DNA of 64,000 nt, from positions 2,170,001 through 2,234,000 of the forward strand of contig JAGVVL010000022.1 of NCBI GenBank assembly GCA_018287875.1, given 5' to 3'. The notes under the pieces were generated by a model. The model saw only the letters and a program-made list of their open reading frames with translations, had not been told where the DNA came from and made no database searches. Of this stretch, positions 1-11,745 are shown piece after piece. The translations under genes were made by a program, and so were the position numbers. Source of the DNA: Nigrospora sphaerica. Taxonomy: Eukaryota > Ascomycota > Sordariomycetes > Amphisphaeriales > Apiosporaceae. The first letter of the stretch is position 1. Every line of letters begins with the position of its first letter.

Positions 1-272
1 CCCGGGCTCGCCCGGGCAAGGGTAGGTTCGAGCCCCGTTCCATGGCACCGAAACATCTTCTCGCGAGTGCCGCGCCATCCGTCTTCCACGCCCGACGGGG
101 ACTCTGCTGCCAGTGCCGACAGAGGCAGGCGTCCCGAAATGTGATGGTCCTGATCAGTACCAGGGTGGACCAGCGCATGTGCCAAAGCAGAAAGGACCGC
201 GGCTCGAACGGTTGCTGGACGAGACCTAGACCCCAAGATCAGCGAGCTGCCGGGCGAGACCGGGGCCCATCG

Positions 273-614
273 TCAAGGGGAGGGGAGGGGCTGAGGTGGA
301 TGCGGTATAGCCTGGCCGCTGGGTCTCCGGACGATAGGCTTACAAGCTACGACAAAGTCGTTCTGTTGATAGAATAGGCGCGCTGCTTCGTGGTGGATCT
401 GCCGGCATGTGCGCAGGAGGGAAGCCTGCGGGCGAGGCGCGTTCGTAGGAGAAACCGGCTGGGCAGCACGGCAAGACATACAGCGACAAGGATGATAGGC
501 CCGATGGCGTCCAAGATGCGGTGGCACAAAAAGAGGGCCGCGACTCAGCAAGACGCGTTTGTAGACATCCAGGCGCAGCTCTGTGGGGAGTGCCAGCAAG
601 AGACATAACCCCAT
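273..614 (-). CDS. 2EXR/F-box-like domain protein, probably incomplete
   Basis: The open frame has an ATG at 614 and a stop at 273-275 (about 113 residues). Near the start it shows LLALPTELRLDVYKRVLL and near the end LLRTCRQIHHEAARLFY followed by QNDFV. The pair 'LPxELRxxIY' and 'LLRTCRQIxxEAxxLxY' is the signature of the fungal 2EXR (F-box-like) domain found in many lineage-expanded proteins of unknown role. Such proteins usually run on past 'N-F-V', so the final residues here, proline-rich and unlike the family, are probably read-through into an intron: GTAGCT and GTAAGC donors follow directly. A continuing exon toward the window edge is possible but I could not fix its acceptor. The central part (about residues 25-60) is low in similarity. 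It could be a real gene cut by the window or a decayed copy. The domain call is inference from motif shape. Confidence 0.5.
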   Translation of the reverse strand: MGLCLLLALPTELRLDVYKRVLLSRGPLFVPPHLGRHRAYHPCRCMSCRAAQPVSPTNAPRPQASLLRTCRQIHHEAARLFYQQNDFVVACKPIVRRPSGQAIPHPPQPLPSP

Positions 615-2154
615 GCTTCCGTCGTCATTCGCTGGCCGGTGACTCACAGGACGATCTGGAGGGGGGAGGGCATTAACAGGTGCCCAGCGAAAAGTGCCCA
701 AATCAGGTCTACTTGGCGATAGTTGAGAGGATGGTGAAAGACTTTTCCATCAAGGGAGACTCCACCACCAGGCTGTTTACAGCACCTGGCCCGACCTGCC
801 CAACCTGCTAGCGTCAACGTACCGAGACCCTGCATATGAGTTTCGGGCGATGCCTGTCGTTCGGGTTGCCGGGGTTTGTTTTCCATGTCGTCGACGGGCG
901 ACAGCGTGGCATGAGTTCAAGCTACAGGCAAGTTGCGGTGTCACCACGACACAGCCGCCGAGGGTGGAGGCGGGGAGGGGAGAGGGGGCACAGGGGAGAT
1001 GCGGGGGAACCTCCACCGCCGGTTCGTGCGCACGGGTTTCCCCTTGTGACTGTTGCTCGCTCGCGTTACGTTTCTCATCCAGCTGCCATGGCGCCGATCT
1101 ACTGCTGCTGCTGCTGCTGTTGCTAGTCGTAATGGTGGTGTTTTTTATGTGTGCGCGGCCAGGCGTCGAACTGCGGGTTGCGAGGTCTGGTTGTTACTTT
1201 AGGTACCTCCTACTGTGGTGTGGCGCTCTCGGGCCGGTCATGCGACGGGTGACGGCTTGAGCTTCCTAACTGATTTGGCTCCGGACTGCAGCATGACGTC
1301 TCGACGACTCGCCGTCGGCGCGTCTTTGGGCGATCGGGCGTCGTTGACACGGTTGACAGTTCGCCGTCCGTACCGTATGTACCCGGACGGGGTGAAAGTG
1401 TCTCCCGCTCAGGCCCTTTCGGCTGCTTCCTGCGGATTTGGGCTGCTGGCGGGAGGGGAGGGGGCGGTGGGGAAAAGGCTCACAGTCCGATCTCTTCGCT
1501 TTTCGCGCCCGATAACCCAGTCATTGAGGGCTATGTATCTTTTGTCGCACGGGCGGATCCCAGGTCCGTGGAGGTGGTGCGGACCCCCCCCCCCCGGGCG
1601 CTCTATTGGAAGGTTCAGGACGGCTTCAATCATGGAACTTCGAGTTGCCTGCTCTTTCTGGCAGAAGGGCATCCACGTTGCCATGACAGGTACGTCGTAA
1701 ATGAACGAAGGGAGGAATGCACATGCACTTGGGTATGGCCAAATGGACACACGAGTCGGGGCTTCCGACCTGAGGGTTCGAGGTCACAGCCGCGTTGTTA
1801 TCCCATTCCGGAAACTGGGAGGTCGATTCCGAAGTTGTGGTTGGTCAATGACGAGGAACGGGGGCCCCTCGCGTCTGGTGGCCGCGACCGCTCTGCAGTG
1901 GAACCAGTTCAGTCGGGCTGCCATCATGCAATGACGGCCCCAGCAGAATTATGTGGCGGGCGCACACAGGTGAGACAGGCGTAGGCGAGACAAACGATTG
2001 CTGCACTGGTGGGCGTCGAGGGAAAGCCAGTTCTCTCCATCTCTCTGGGTCTCATGGGGGGGGGAAGGGGGAAGGGAGGGGGTTCGGGTCGTCCTCCGCC
2101 GGGAGACATCCCTTCCACCCTCCAGCATCCGGTTCGTGATGGCTGGGCCGGCAT

Positions 2155-2182
2155 GGGGGGGGGGTTTTTTTTTTTTTTTTTT
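2155..2182. repeat. Homopolymer junction, G10 followed by T18
   Basis: Ten G residues run straight into eighteen T residues. It is non-coding in any credible model and may be length-variable or an assembly weak point. Confidence 0.85.
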
Positions 2183-2755
2183 CATGGGGCCGAACTGCAA
2201 GCTGAATGCGAAGGTACCGCCATAGCGAGCGCCGAACGCGTTGGTCATTCATTCATACCATCACTAGGTCAAACCCAAGCACCTCCTAGCTTCTCCATCC
2301 ATTGATAAGAGAGGTACGCATTCAGTAGTACCTACGTACATACAACCATGCCTGCATACTCGCTCACTACTTCTTGGACCGTAACAACGCCATCGACTTC
2401 TGCTACTCGTGTCTGTATGTCGGATGCTACATAGGTAGCTCACTCTCTGCAACTCAATTGCGTGCCGACGGCTAGGGGAGCGTCCCATGCCGGTCCTCTC
2501 TATTGGGTGTCATTGCCTGGAGGGATGGCGTTCCGCAGCCAATGGCCCTCCGACCGCTGCAACATGAAGCGCAGCCAGCAAAGAACAAGAGACGGCGAGC
2601 TCATTTCCCCGACAGCCCCGGGCTTGATTGGCGCAATCCGTTGTACCGGCCGGTCGCCATGCACAATGAAGCATCCTGGATCCTTGGATGCGTCCTGGGA
2701 TCCTCGTCTGCATGGGTGTTCGTTGCTCGCTTCCCAGTTTGCCAGCCCGTTCAAC

Positions 2756-2770
2756 TTTTTTTTTTTTTTT
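2756..2770. repeat. T15 homopolymer
   Basis: Fifteen consecutive T residues in intergenic DNA, the second long T tract within 600 bases. Confidence 0.85.
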
Positions 2771-3989
2771 CGCTTCTGTAATGGCGGGAGTTGAGATGGA
2801 GGGGCTGCCGCTAGCCGTGGGGCCCTGAAGCTATGGGAGCGCTACTGCTATCTTGCCATCCATCCATCCACCATTCCACCACCCGACTCCAGCTATGGAT
2901 CGATGTTTCCAGCCCACCCCCTCCTGGGGAGCTGGAGGCTCGACTCCATCCTGGGACGGGCGCCAACCCCATATGGAGATAGGATGCCGTCCGTCTGCTT
3001 CGTCGGGCTCCGTTTGCCCTGCTGGCCGGCGGTCAATAACGCCGTCCTCACGGTCCACAAACCCCTCTAGCCCCTCCGTCCATGATGACTATGCGTTTGT
3101 CCGTTTGTGCCTCAATCTGCTTGTCCGTTTGCCCGTCTGTCAGTATTTCGTACTTTCAACCCTCCCAGCCTCCTCGGTCGGCCCTGTCAAATACCCTCCG
3201 CGGTGTTCACACCGTAAAGGCGTGTCGTGACGGCTCCAGTTTGATGACCCCGCTCGCGCGGGGCGTCCCCTCGGTCGTCATCGCGCGTTGCCGCTCGTCG
3301 CCTCCTCGGCCTTGTCGTTTGTTTCTCTGCTCCTCCTGTTCGAGGACAGGCCACCTACATTCCATCATCGTCTCCTCTTGCCTAGGGTACCTACGAATAC
3401 ATGCCTACATGCCTAGCTACATGACCTACCTTACCTACCTCCTCATACCCCGGCCCCCTTCGGTGGATATTGCCTGATGCAACCCTGCCGGATGTACATC
3501 GTAGTGTTGGCCTGCAGCCGATGATTATTACGAGGACTGGCCTGCCGTCGCCCTGCATGGTAGGGCGCAGTGCAGTAGCCGGCAGGAAGCGCTCGTCTCT
3601 GCGAAAACCGGCCTTGTTTCTTCGACACCACCATCCATCTTTTGTCGTTACTAGTTTAGCTATTGTAGCCTCCCACCATCCCTCTCTCCTCATCTCTCGT
3701 CTCGCTCGCCCTTTTTCTCTCCTGCTTCGCTCCGCGCGTGAACAACATCTATTCCCGCCCGTCTCACGCACACCCAGACACGCACACAAACACACATACA
3801 TACACTTGCACGCCGAGCCGACACACTTAAACGGCCTCCGGTTCCTTGCTGTTGCCCGTTTTGTGCCCACCTCGCCCTTGAACGCGCCGCCACAACCACG
3901 AGCGAGCTTGTTTGCCCTCCTCGCGATCACAGCGCCTCGGCCGACTTGTTGACCTTTCCGGTGCATCTCCAGCCCCGCAGCTTCCCAGG

Positions 3990-6633
3990 ATGGCTGCGCC
4001 AGGAGAGGGGGAGGATGTCTATCTGACCGTGAGAAGCTCCAGCGCCTCCCTTCCCCCCCCCCGGGCGCCTTTGCTTTTCGCCGTGATGGGTTCACAAGAG
4101 CTAACCATTGCCGCCCCAGCTTCTGTTGAACGATACCTACCTGCCAGGTACGCGCCGCGCCCAATTGATCTCGCACAGGCTCCCTTCTGACTCTCCGGCC
4201 TAGGCGCATTGGTGCTGGCACACTCGCTGCGCGATAGCGGCACCTCCAAGAAGCTCGGCGCCTTGGTGACGCTGGATACGGTGGCGGTCGAGGTCGTCAC
4301 CCAGCTTCAGGCAAGCTTCTTCTGCCCCGGCATGTTCGCCGACGGTGCCTCTCTCTAACCGTGGCAATGCGCAGGCCGTGTACGACTATGTGATTCCCGT
4401 GCCCCGGATCCAGAACCCGAACCCTTCGAACCTGTCTCTGATGAACCGAACCGACCTCCACTCCGCCTTTACCAAAATTAACCTGTGGAAGCAGACACAA
4501 TTCCGCAAGATCGTCTACATTGACGCCGACGTGGTCGCCTACCGCGCCGTGGACGAGCTCTTTGACATTGACCACCCCTTCTCGGCCGCCCCCGATATCG
4601 GTTGGCCGGACCTGTTCAACTCAGGCGTCATGGTCCTGACGCCCAACATGGGCGACTACTACGCGCTGGTCGCCATGGCCGAGAGGGGCATTTCTTTCGA
4701 CGGAGCTGACCAGGGTTTACTGAACATGCACTTCAAGAATAGTTACAACCGGATCCCCTTCACCTACAACGTGACGCCCTCGGCCCACTACCAATACGTG
4801 CCCGCCTACCGCCACTTCCAGTCGAGCATCAACATGATCCACTTCATTGGCTCCAACAAGCCCTGGTTCCAAGGACGACATGCCAGCACGGGAAGCCCGG
4901 CCTTTGACGAGATGACGGGCCGCTGGTGGGCCGTCTACGATAGACACTACCGAGACGAGGTACGTTCGCTGCGTGTTGGGCCCCGTGCCTCTTGCGCGCT
5001 GTCTTGAGACTAACAGGCCCGCAGTCGTCCAACCCCCCCGGGAAGCCCTCGATCGCACTCGTGCAGTATCTCACCAGAGGCGAATTTCTGCCCAAAGCTC
5101 TTCGAGGTAACAACAAAAACGTAGAAACGGAACAGCGCCATGGCCAGCTATATGATCCGCAACAAGCGCCGCATGATGCACAACATCGTGATCCCCAACG
5201 CGTAGCGCCTCAACCTGGAGAACCTAGAGGAGAACAGTACTCTCAGCCTTCCATGCCGCCCGCTGTTCCGACTGACAACAAGCATTCCGAAGAGGACTAT
5301 GACGCTGAGGCCCGTAAAGAGCAGGTTAGACAAGGGTTAGCAGGGCCGCAACAGCACACCATCAGCTATTCCGACTGGGACGCCCAAAGGTTTGTGGTGC
5401 CGCCGCCGCGCCTTCACACGGACATATGGCTAACCCCCGACCAGACAACCCCCTCCTACGGATACCAAGCCCGAAGCGGGCAACTTGCCCTCGGCCTCGT
5501 ACGAGATGTCCACGGATACGGCGCCCTACGTCGCCCCCGAGCGATACCCGAGCCCGCCTAGCAACATTGGATATGCGATCCCCACTCACCATGAGCAGCC
5601 GAAGCCCATTTTCCCCTGGGAGGCCAACCGCGAGGCGCCGACTCGCGTCTTTGCCGAGGACGCCCCACGGTCCAGAGCCTCGACCACCAGCGCGCCCACT
5701 ACCGGTGAGCGACACACACCGCCTTCGTGGGAGTCCCAGACGCCAACTGAGTCCTCTGTCACAGAACCGGCCGCGCCGGAGCGCGACGAGCCGAAGACCC
5801 CCACCACCCCGAGCTTGTCGGCCGCGTCGTCAGACCCCTGGGGATCCTTCGCCCGGACCAACGCATGGGACGAAGTGCCCGAGATTGAGCGATACGTGGG
5901 TTCCATGCAGAAGCATCGCCGCGCGAGCCTGAAGGGTCCGGGCACGATGACGATGCCGGCGGCGGACGAGGCGGCGGACGTGACGGAGTGGAAGCAGCGC
6001 GGCTCCCGGCTCACCGACTTCCCGAGTGAGACGGAGCGGCCCAGCCTGCCCGTCACGCCCGCCCCGATCCGCCGGCCCAAGTTCTGGGGTGGTGGCGGGC
6101 CCGGCGTCGACGACGAAGACGACGACGACGGCCAGCTGCCCGCCGCCGCGGGCGTGCCACCACAGAGCGATTGGGTATGTGTGCACGGCGTGGAATACTC
6201 GCCGGCCGACTGCCTTTGCGACCTGACTAACGTTCTGCGCCACCACAAGGATCCCATGGTGCAACTCCAGAAGCTGGCTAAGCAGCAGAGCGAGGCACTT
6301 TTGGAGAGACTTAGTGGTGGCAAGAGGGACAGCAGCGACCTGCCCCCACGACCCGTTCCCTTTGGTTCTGAAGAGTTGGTGTCGCCGACATATGTGCAGC
6401 AGTCTGCCATCGTCAGCCCGGTGCCGGTAAAAGGAAACGCCGGCTCAAGGAGCCTCCGGAACATCATCGCTGACCAGGAGACACCATAGCCGGCCGCTGC
6501 CACGCAGTCGGGCCCCATCGCCGAACCCAGCTACGCCGGACCCGGAGCCGCTTTTGAGAAGGGCGAGGAAGTAGCCCAGCACGAGACGCCCCTGCCGCCG
6601 AGCGAAAAGGAACTCGACGTTCTCCAGACCTAA
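3990..6633 (+). CDS. Glycogenin (GT8 self-glucosylating glycogen primer)
   Basis: Starts the glucan primer that glycogen synthase extends in the cytosol. Proposed exons: 3990-4028, 4120-4147, 4204-4310, 4375-4959, 5025-5389, 5445-6426, 6508-6633 (743 residues). If the last intron is retained, translation ends at 6489 (722 residues). Residues 10-250 are a GT8 domain: the N-terminal LLLNDTYLPGALVLAHSLRD strand-loop, the metal-binding DxD in VYIDADVVAY (Asp108, Asp110), DIGWPDLFNSGVMVLTPNMG, and GADQGLLNMHF. The long C-terminal half is Pro/Ser-rich and disordered, but holds YEMSTDTAPYVAPERYPSP and WDEVPEIERYVGSMQKHR, a conserved fungal glycogenin block. Oddities are a 28-nt exon 2, a GC-AG intron (4311-4374), and an in-frame TAG at 6487-6489. 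Frame conservation past that stop (PSYAGPGAAFEKGEE, then LPPSEKELDVLQT) argues that the C-terminus continues to the TAA at 6631-6633. Family assignment is very sure; the exact C-terminal form is not. Confidence 0.93.
6427..6507 (+). other. Candidate optional intron carrying an in-frame stop
   Basis: This 81-nt stretch begins GTAAAA, contains a GCTGAC branch-like word near 6468 and ends GCAG. It is phase 0 and exactly 27 codons, so the flanking glycogenin frame is unchanged whether it is kept or removed. Its own frame contains TAG at 6487-6489. Splicing would restore a conserved-looking C-terminal tail; retention would shorten the protein. Confidence 0.6.
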
Positions 6634-7933
6634 AAGCAAGAAGAAGATGATCAAGGACCATGTGAGCCGAGTTTCGACCGAGATCGTATTGACAACAGCC
6701 ACTGGAGCGCAACTACAGGACCACTACTACCCCGGAGTACTTGGATACCACGGAGCCGACGGCCGAGGAACCCATCGACGGAGGAGGAGGAGAAGGAGGA
6801 AGAGGAGGATAGGGGGGACGTGGTGCAGCACATGAGCAGAATGGGCAAGGCAGGACAAGAGGAAAGCGGAGGAGCAAGATGAGGGGCGCCGGGCGATACC
6901 CATGAAAGCCGTAAGGCACGAAGACGCATTGGTCCTTATTTTTCTTTTCTTTTACGCTCTGTCGTTACCGTGCTGGTGCAGCATCCATGCCGGGTCTGTC
7001 CCGCCCGCCCGCCCCCTTTGGGAATTGACGGCCCCTGGGCCAGGGGACAGACAGACAAAACCACCGTGTGCTTCGCTTCCATTTCCTCCCCCGGTTCTTG
7101 TCGACGTCCCGTCACTCCGTGGGGCCTCGGCACCACGCCTCTCTCGGGCCGGGGCAAGGCACGCTTACCCTCGTGCCCGCGTACCTGTGTTTTGTTTCCA
7201 CTTTCCGTCACGCTCTTCCTCTTTCTTTCAAGCGATTCTCCTATGTCTTCACGTGCCCCCCGAGGGCACTTTTCCATGGGAACTCCCTCCTCTCGTCGGG
7301 GTTCCGCTCTCTCTAATGCATTTGCCATTTCTTTTGCTTCATGCGCGGCTTTCTCAAAGTCGCATCGACTCGACCGAGGCCGGCCAAACCGTAGGGACGA
7401 CAACGGCATCGTGACCATGGGCATAATCCACCTTTACCTATTACACTCTATATACCATGCAGAAGCACCAATTGTCAGATCAGCCAACGCGTCCTCACTG
7501 TGATGTACCATGTGAGAATTCAGTACATGGCCTGTAGTCACGTTCGTTCCCTTGAGTACATAGGTGACCACCTCGGACCCAAGTAATGACGCATCGACCA
7601 ATCCTGGACCAGCGCCTCGGCTCGTGGCACCTCCGGTAAGAAATGTTCCAAAATGTGATGGGCGGCCATGCTGCGGGTCAACACATCACACGCTCGGCTA
7701 CCGCCTTCAAGCGCGTAGGGGCGCGGCATCGTCGCCGTGAGACCCCAGGGCAATCCCAACACGTCGTAGGAGTGGCTTGAAGGAATCTGGCCATGACGTG
7801 ACAGGTGTCTGCTTCAATCGGAGTGGCCCAGGCGCTGTGAATGCCGTTTATCCCCTTCGACACTCATACGGTCCTCGGCGTCGTGAACGCCTCTGATCAC
7901 CAGAAAGTATTCCGCGATATTCCTGCTTGCCCA
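6634..7933. other. Convergent intergenic region (glycogenin / deubiquitinase 3' ends)
   Basis: About 1.3 kb between two genes pointing at each other. It includes a GGA/GAA-rich purine tract at 6778-6812 just after the glycogenin stop and otherwise no recognisable coding or RNA feature. It presumably holds both 3' UTRs and polyadenylation sites. Confidence 0.6.
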
Positions 7934-10900
7934 CTACTTCAGGAACATCTCCTGTCCATTGCGTGGGCGGCTTGTCCTGTCCAGATGATCCAGACCGAGC
8001 ATCATGTCGTCCTCAACGGCGCCCCCTTCGTCATACAGGATGTTGTCTGGTGCCAGTCAGTATATGCAACTCCAATGGTAGAAAGAGTGTTCCGGGGGAG
8101 GGGCCCAAGCAGCTGACACGTACCGTCTTCGAGGTAAACTGGTTTGGCATATCGCTTCAATAAGGCAAACTTTATCTTTTCAAACGCCTTGCCCTTGATG
8201 CCCGTTCTCTTCTCGAGTCTCTTTTTGGTTTCCGAGAATGGCTCACCCTGCGTCGTGTCAGCATGCCGCATACCTGATTCAAGCAAAAGGGACAGCCTAC
8301 CTCCTTAAGCAGAAATTTGAAGGGAATGCCGTGAACCCGTGACTGGTCGGTTTGGAAATGTACGACTTTTATGAAGTCACGCTCATCCGCCTCCAGCTCC
8401 TCGTCTGGAACCCTCTCGGCGATAACATCCGTGTAGTCGTTTATGCTCAGCACGGGGTAGTTAGACCCGAGCTCACGATGCAGTTTGTGGTGATGGATTT
8501 CGTAGACGCGGATCCGTCCGCCCTCTTGCTCGTCAGGAAGGCCAGCCTTCTTGCAAAGGGCCTGAACGAGATCCTCGACGTGGCCTTGCTTATTGACCAG
8601 AACGTCATACGTTTCCTAAAGGCACGGCACAAGTCAGTATGAAGAGCGACAACACGCTCTGGCAGCTACCTACCTCTTTGGTAATTCCGTCGGACAGCCA
8701 CGTGACTTTGATGTTTTTCTTGGTGTCCAGCTCCGCCAGGCTCATCTCCAGCACTTCAAAGAACAGCGCATCACCCTTCGTCTGAGAGTTGGGCGTGTAG
8801 TTGTTTGGTGGGTTCAGAATCGCGCTCAAGTTCTGGCTCGAGGCGCGTCGAACCGGCACTTTCGGGTTGCCGTTGGCGGCGTTCATGGTGAAAAGTCGAA
8901 GGTGTGTGGGCTCGACACCCAGCTGATCTCCGACGCGTTCGACAAGCTGATCGTATGTGATTCGACTGCTCAACGTAAGGCTGAAGCTTTCGTACTTGGG
9001 GTCGCACCGGGTGGGATGGGGCCAGAACTTGACGTCTCTTTTGTAGTTCAGGAAATCGTAGTACTGACGGGCGTCGTCAAACTGGTCCCAATTTTTGGTA
9101 CCGCTCTCCGCTGCTTTGTCGCCCATACGCGGAATCTTCCCGAGAAGCTCGCCCGACGCCTTGCGTTCAACATTCCGCTGGAAGCAGATGATGTCCCCAT
9201 CCTGCAACTCCGCCACCTTGAGCGTGTGCTTGGGCTTTAGAGGTTCGATCATGGCCGGCTTGATCTCCTCCCACATCTGGATCTGCTCGCCTGAAGGGAG
9301 CTTGTCGCCCCAGCCCATCTTCTTGCAGATGATCGGCACGAGCTCTTCGATTCGCTTCTCCTTACTGGCATAGACGTGGCCCAGGCCCTGGAGCGTCTGC
9401 GACTCCTGGTCAAAGTACTTGAGGAAGAGGACGATGAGGTCACTCTTGACCACGACGCCATTGGCATTGCCCTGATAAGTGGGCCAGATAGCCTGACCTT
9501 GCGCGTCGACCTCCTCTGCCACCTCGGCCCAGAGCCGTAGCGCATTGTCCCTGCTAGTACTAGCCGTGCGGTTGAACGTTTCATCCACCGTGGGGCTGAG
9601 ATCCATGATGGGCTGGTCCGGCCGGGTCGTCTTGTTCTGCCGGTTCACCATAATCCACAAGCGGACCCGGCGAGGGTCCTGGTTCATGTCCTGGGCAATG
9701 GCGTTCAGCACGCTCTCCATGGTCTCCTTCTTGAGAACCTTGTAGTTTCGGGGTGCTGCCGGGTCCGCCTTGGGGTCGGCGTCAAAGTTGGTCAGATCCG
9801 TGGCACCGTGGGCCTTGAACGTGTCGCCCGTCACGACCTTCACTGTCTGGAATAGGTGCTGCTCCTCGCGCTCCTTTCGCTTGGCCTCACGCGCCGCGGC
9901 CTCCTCTTCCAATCGCTTCTGAAGGTGGATGGGCGAGTCGCTTTGGCTGACGGGCGTCAAAATCTTGTCCAGGCGCGACTCCCGGATGTACACCAGCATG
10001 TAGGCATTCATCTGGCGCATCACGGGCGTCTTCTTATGCAACGCAGTGCGCAGCTGGCCTTGCGACGTTCGGTACTCGCCACCGTAGTTCTCCTCGAGCG
10101 TCTCGCGGATTGTCGCCTTGGTGACTTTGTCATCGTCAAACTTGTAGAACCAGCCGTCTTTGTTGGGCTTGAGGAAAGCGTAATAGTGACCGGCGTTGAG
10201 GTCGCCGCTGTGGACCAGGACGCCGTGCAGCTTATATACCCAGGGCTCCGATAGATCGGCGCCCTTCTCGAGGTAGGGCGAGGCGTCGAAGGACTCAGGG
10301 AACTCGAAGCGATCGTTGACCTTCATCATGGCGTCGCGCTGGATGTCGTACTCAAACCTCTTCAGGTGGAGGTGCAACACGTCGGGAAAGCTCGTAAAAA
10401 TGACGCCCTTGTGAGCGTCTTGGTACTTGAATTCGTCGCCGGCCCAGTACTTGTTCTCGCCATCCAGCGTCTCCTGCTGGATGTAGTCCTTGAAGCTATC
10501 CTGCAGCGTGTTGATGCCGCGGACATTAAGCTGGATGTCCCAAAAGTCCTCGACACGGCTCGATTCATAATCGACGTCAATGCACGAGACGTACGTCTTG
10601 ACCTTGCCACTCAGCATCTTGGGCAGGGCGTCCTCGGCAGCGGTGCCCTTCATTCTCTCCTCCATGCGCTCGATCAGCTTTCGCGACAACTCCTGGACGT
10701 CCTGCTGCTCGAAAATATGCCGCGTGTCCCAGCCAAAGGACTTGGTCAGCTCGTTGGTGCCCACGGCCACGTTGGATGTCTGCAGTTGGTAGAACAGCCT
10801 TTGCAGTGCGTAAGCGCTGTTCATTATGCTCTCGTCCTCGGCCGTAGGGATCTGGTACACGGCCTTACGAAAGGCGTTAGTGAAATACAGGGACTGCAGC

Positions 10901-11745
10901 AATGAGTTAAGATAGCAGGTGGCGCCCTGGTTCTTGAGGCCCACGAAGCCCGTTTCCTTCTTTGAGTCGTACGAGTTGAAGTTGTGCCACAACACGCCCG
11001 TCTCGTCCTCGACGACCCGGACGTAGGCCGTAATGTTGGCCGACTCGTTCTCGCAAAGGGGCTTGCCCGTGTTCTCCCAGGGAAGCTGGAACATCTTGCG
11101 CAGCTCGAGGAATCGCGTGAAGCCCCAGTCACTCTCCTCCTTAGTGAAACGATGGTGGGCAACATGGTGGCAGAACAGGGAGGGGTCGTTGACGTTGGAC
11201 ACGACGAGGCCAAACTGCACGCAACAGCTCCAATCGTCGGGTATCTGGCTCGGGTCGTCGAAACCATGCTCCAAGTATATCGAGGTCTGATCGACATTGT
11301 TACCGAAGGGAAAGAGGAGGATGCGCCTAAAATAAACAAAGCAAATGAGGTCAGATGGCTGCTGCAGACGGCACCTTACAACACCAGGCATTTGACTAAC
11401 CAAGGGAAACCGCCGGCATAGAAGACGGGCCCATGTTCCTTTTTAGAAAGGTCCCGCCAGCTCTCGATTTTCCACGTGTGGACAACGTCATCCAGTATCT
11501 TGGGTTCCTCCACGAGAGGGGGAAGCACCAGCTCCTTCATGGCCTCGTCTATGTCACCGCGTCAGCGCATCACGATATTGCACGGAGCAACCCCTTTGGG
11601 CCCGGTACGTACGGTCTGTTGCTAGCGTCACATTTTCGAGCTGGTCCGCGTCGTCATCAAGCTGATCTGGGTTGATGATGGTCACCGACTCCTTTTCGTT
11701 TTCGCCGGACTGGACGACGTACTCGTCCTGGCTGTCGACCATCAT
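7934..11745 (-). CDS. UBP15: Ubiquitin carboxyl-terminal hydrolase, USP7/Ubp15 type
   Basis: Thiol protease that removes ubiquitin from proteins. Exons read on the minus strand: 11745-11613, 11548-11401, 11326-8674, 8615-8301, 8247-8124, 8046-7934, giving 1161 residues in one frame, close to yeast Ubp15. Order of parts: an acidic N-terminus; a MATH/TRAF-like domain from about residue 55 to 200 (FYAGGFPWRILLFPFG); the USP core with a Cys box GFVGLKNQGATCYLNSLLQ (catalytic Cys231), a His box GDLNAGHYYAFLKP (His474) and FDDDKV (Asp491); then long ubiquitin-like repeats of the USP7 C-terminus ending MMLGLDHLDRTS. The start is the first of two ATGs in the last open stretch. The frame stays open further upstream and a CTGCAG acceptor lies at 11779-11784, so a short extra 5' exon is possible. 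The family call is very firm; the first residues are not. Confidence 0.93.

Larger units (their letters stand above)
615..3989. other. Intergenic region with no recognisable gene
   Basis: About 3.4 kb without a coding frame that looks like a known family; open frames on both strands are short and compositionally biased. It holds a short TGC-repeat near 1100-1124, a G10T18 tract at 2155-2182, a T15 tract at 2756-2770, and TACCTAC/TAGGTACC-like words at 2328-2345 and 3386-3440. The last 300 bases are pyrimidine-rich (3660-3730), as in many filamentous-fungal promoters, and probably serve the glycogenin gene starting at 3990. Confidence 0.6.

Noticed and set aside
20..42. GGTTCGAGCCC near the left edge, resembling a tRNA B box
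   Set aside because: The flanking bases do not form a T-arm stem of five pairs and no A box can be tested beyond the window edge.
9856..10905. Several 80-180-codon open frames on the plus strand across the deubiquitinase gene
   Set aside because: They are exact antisense shadows of a strongly conserved USP coding exon in GC-rich DNA and have no motif of their own.
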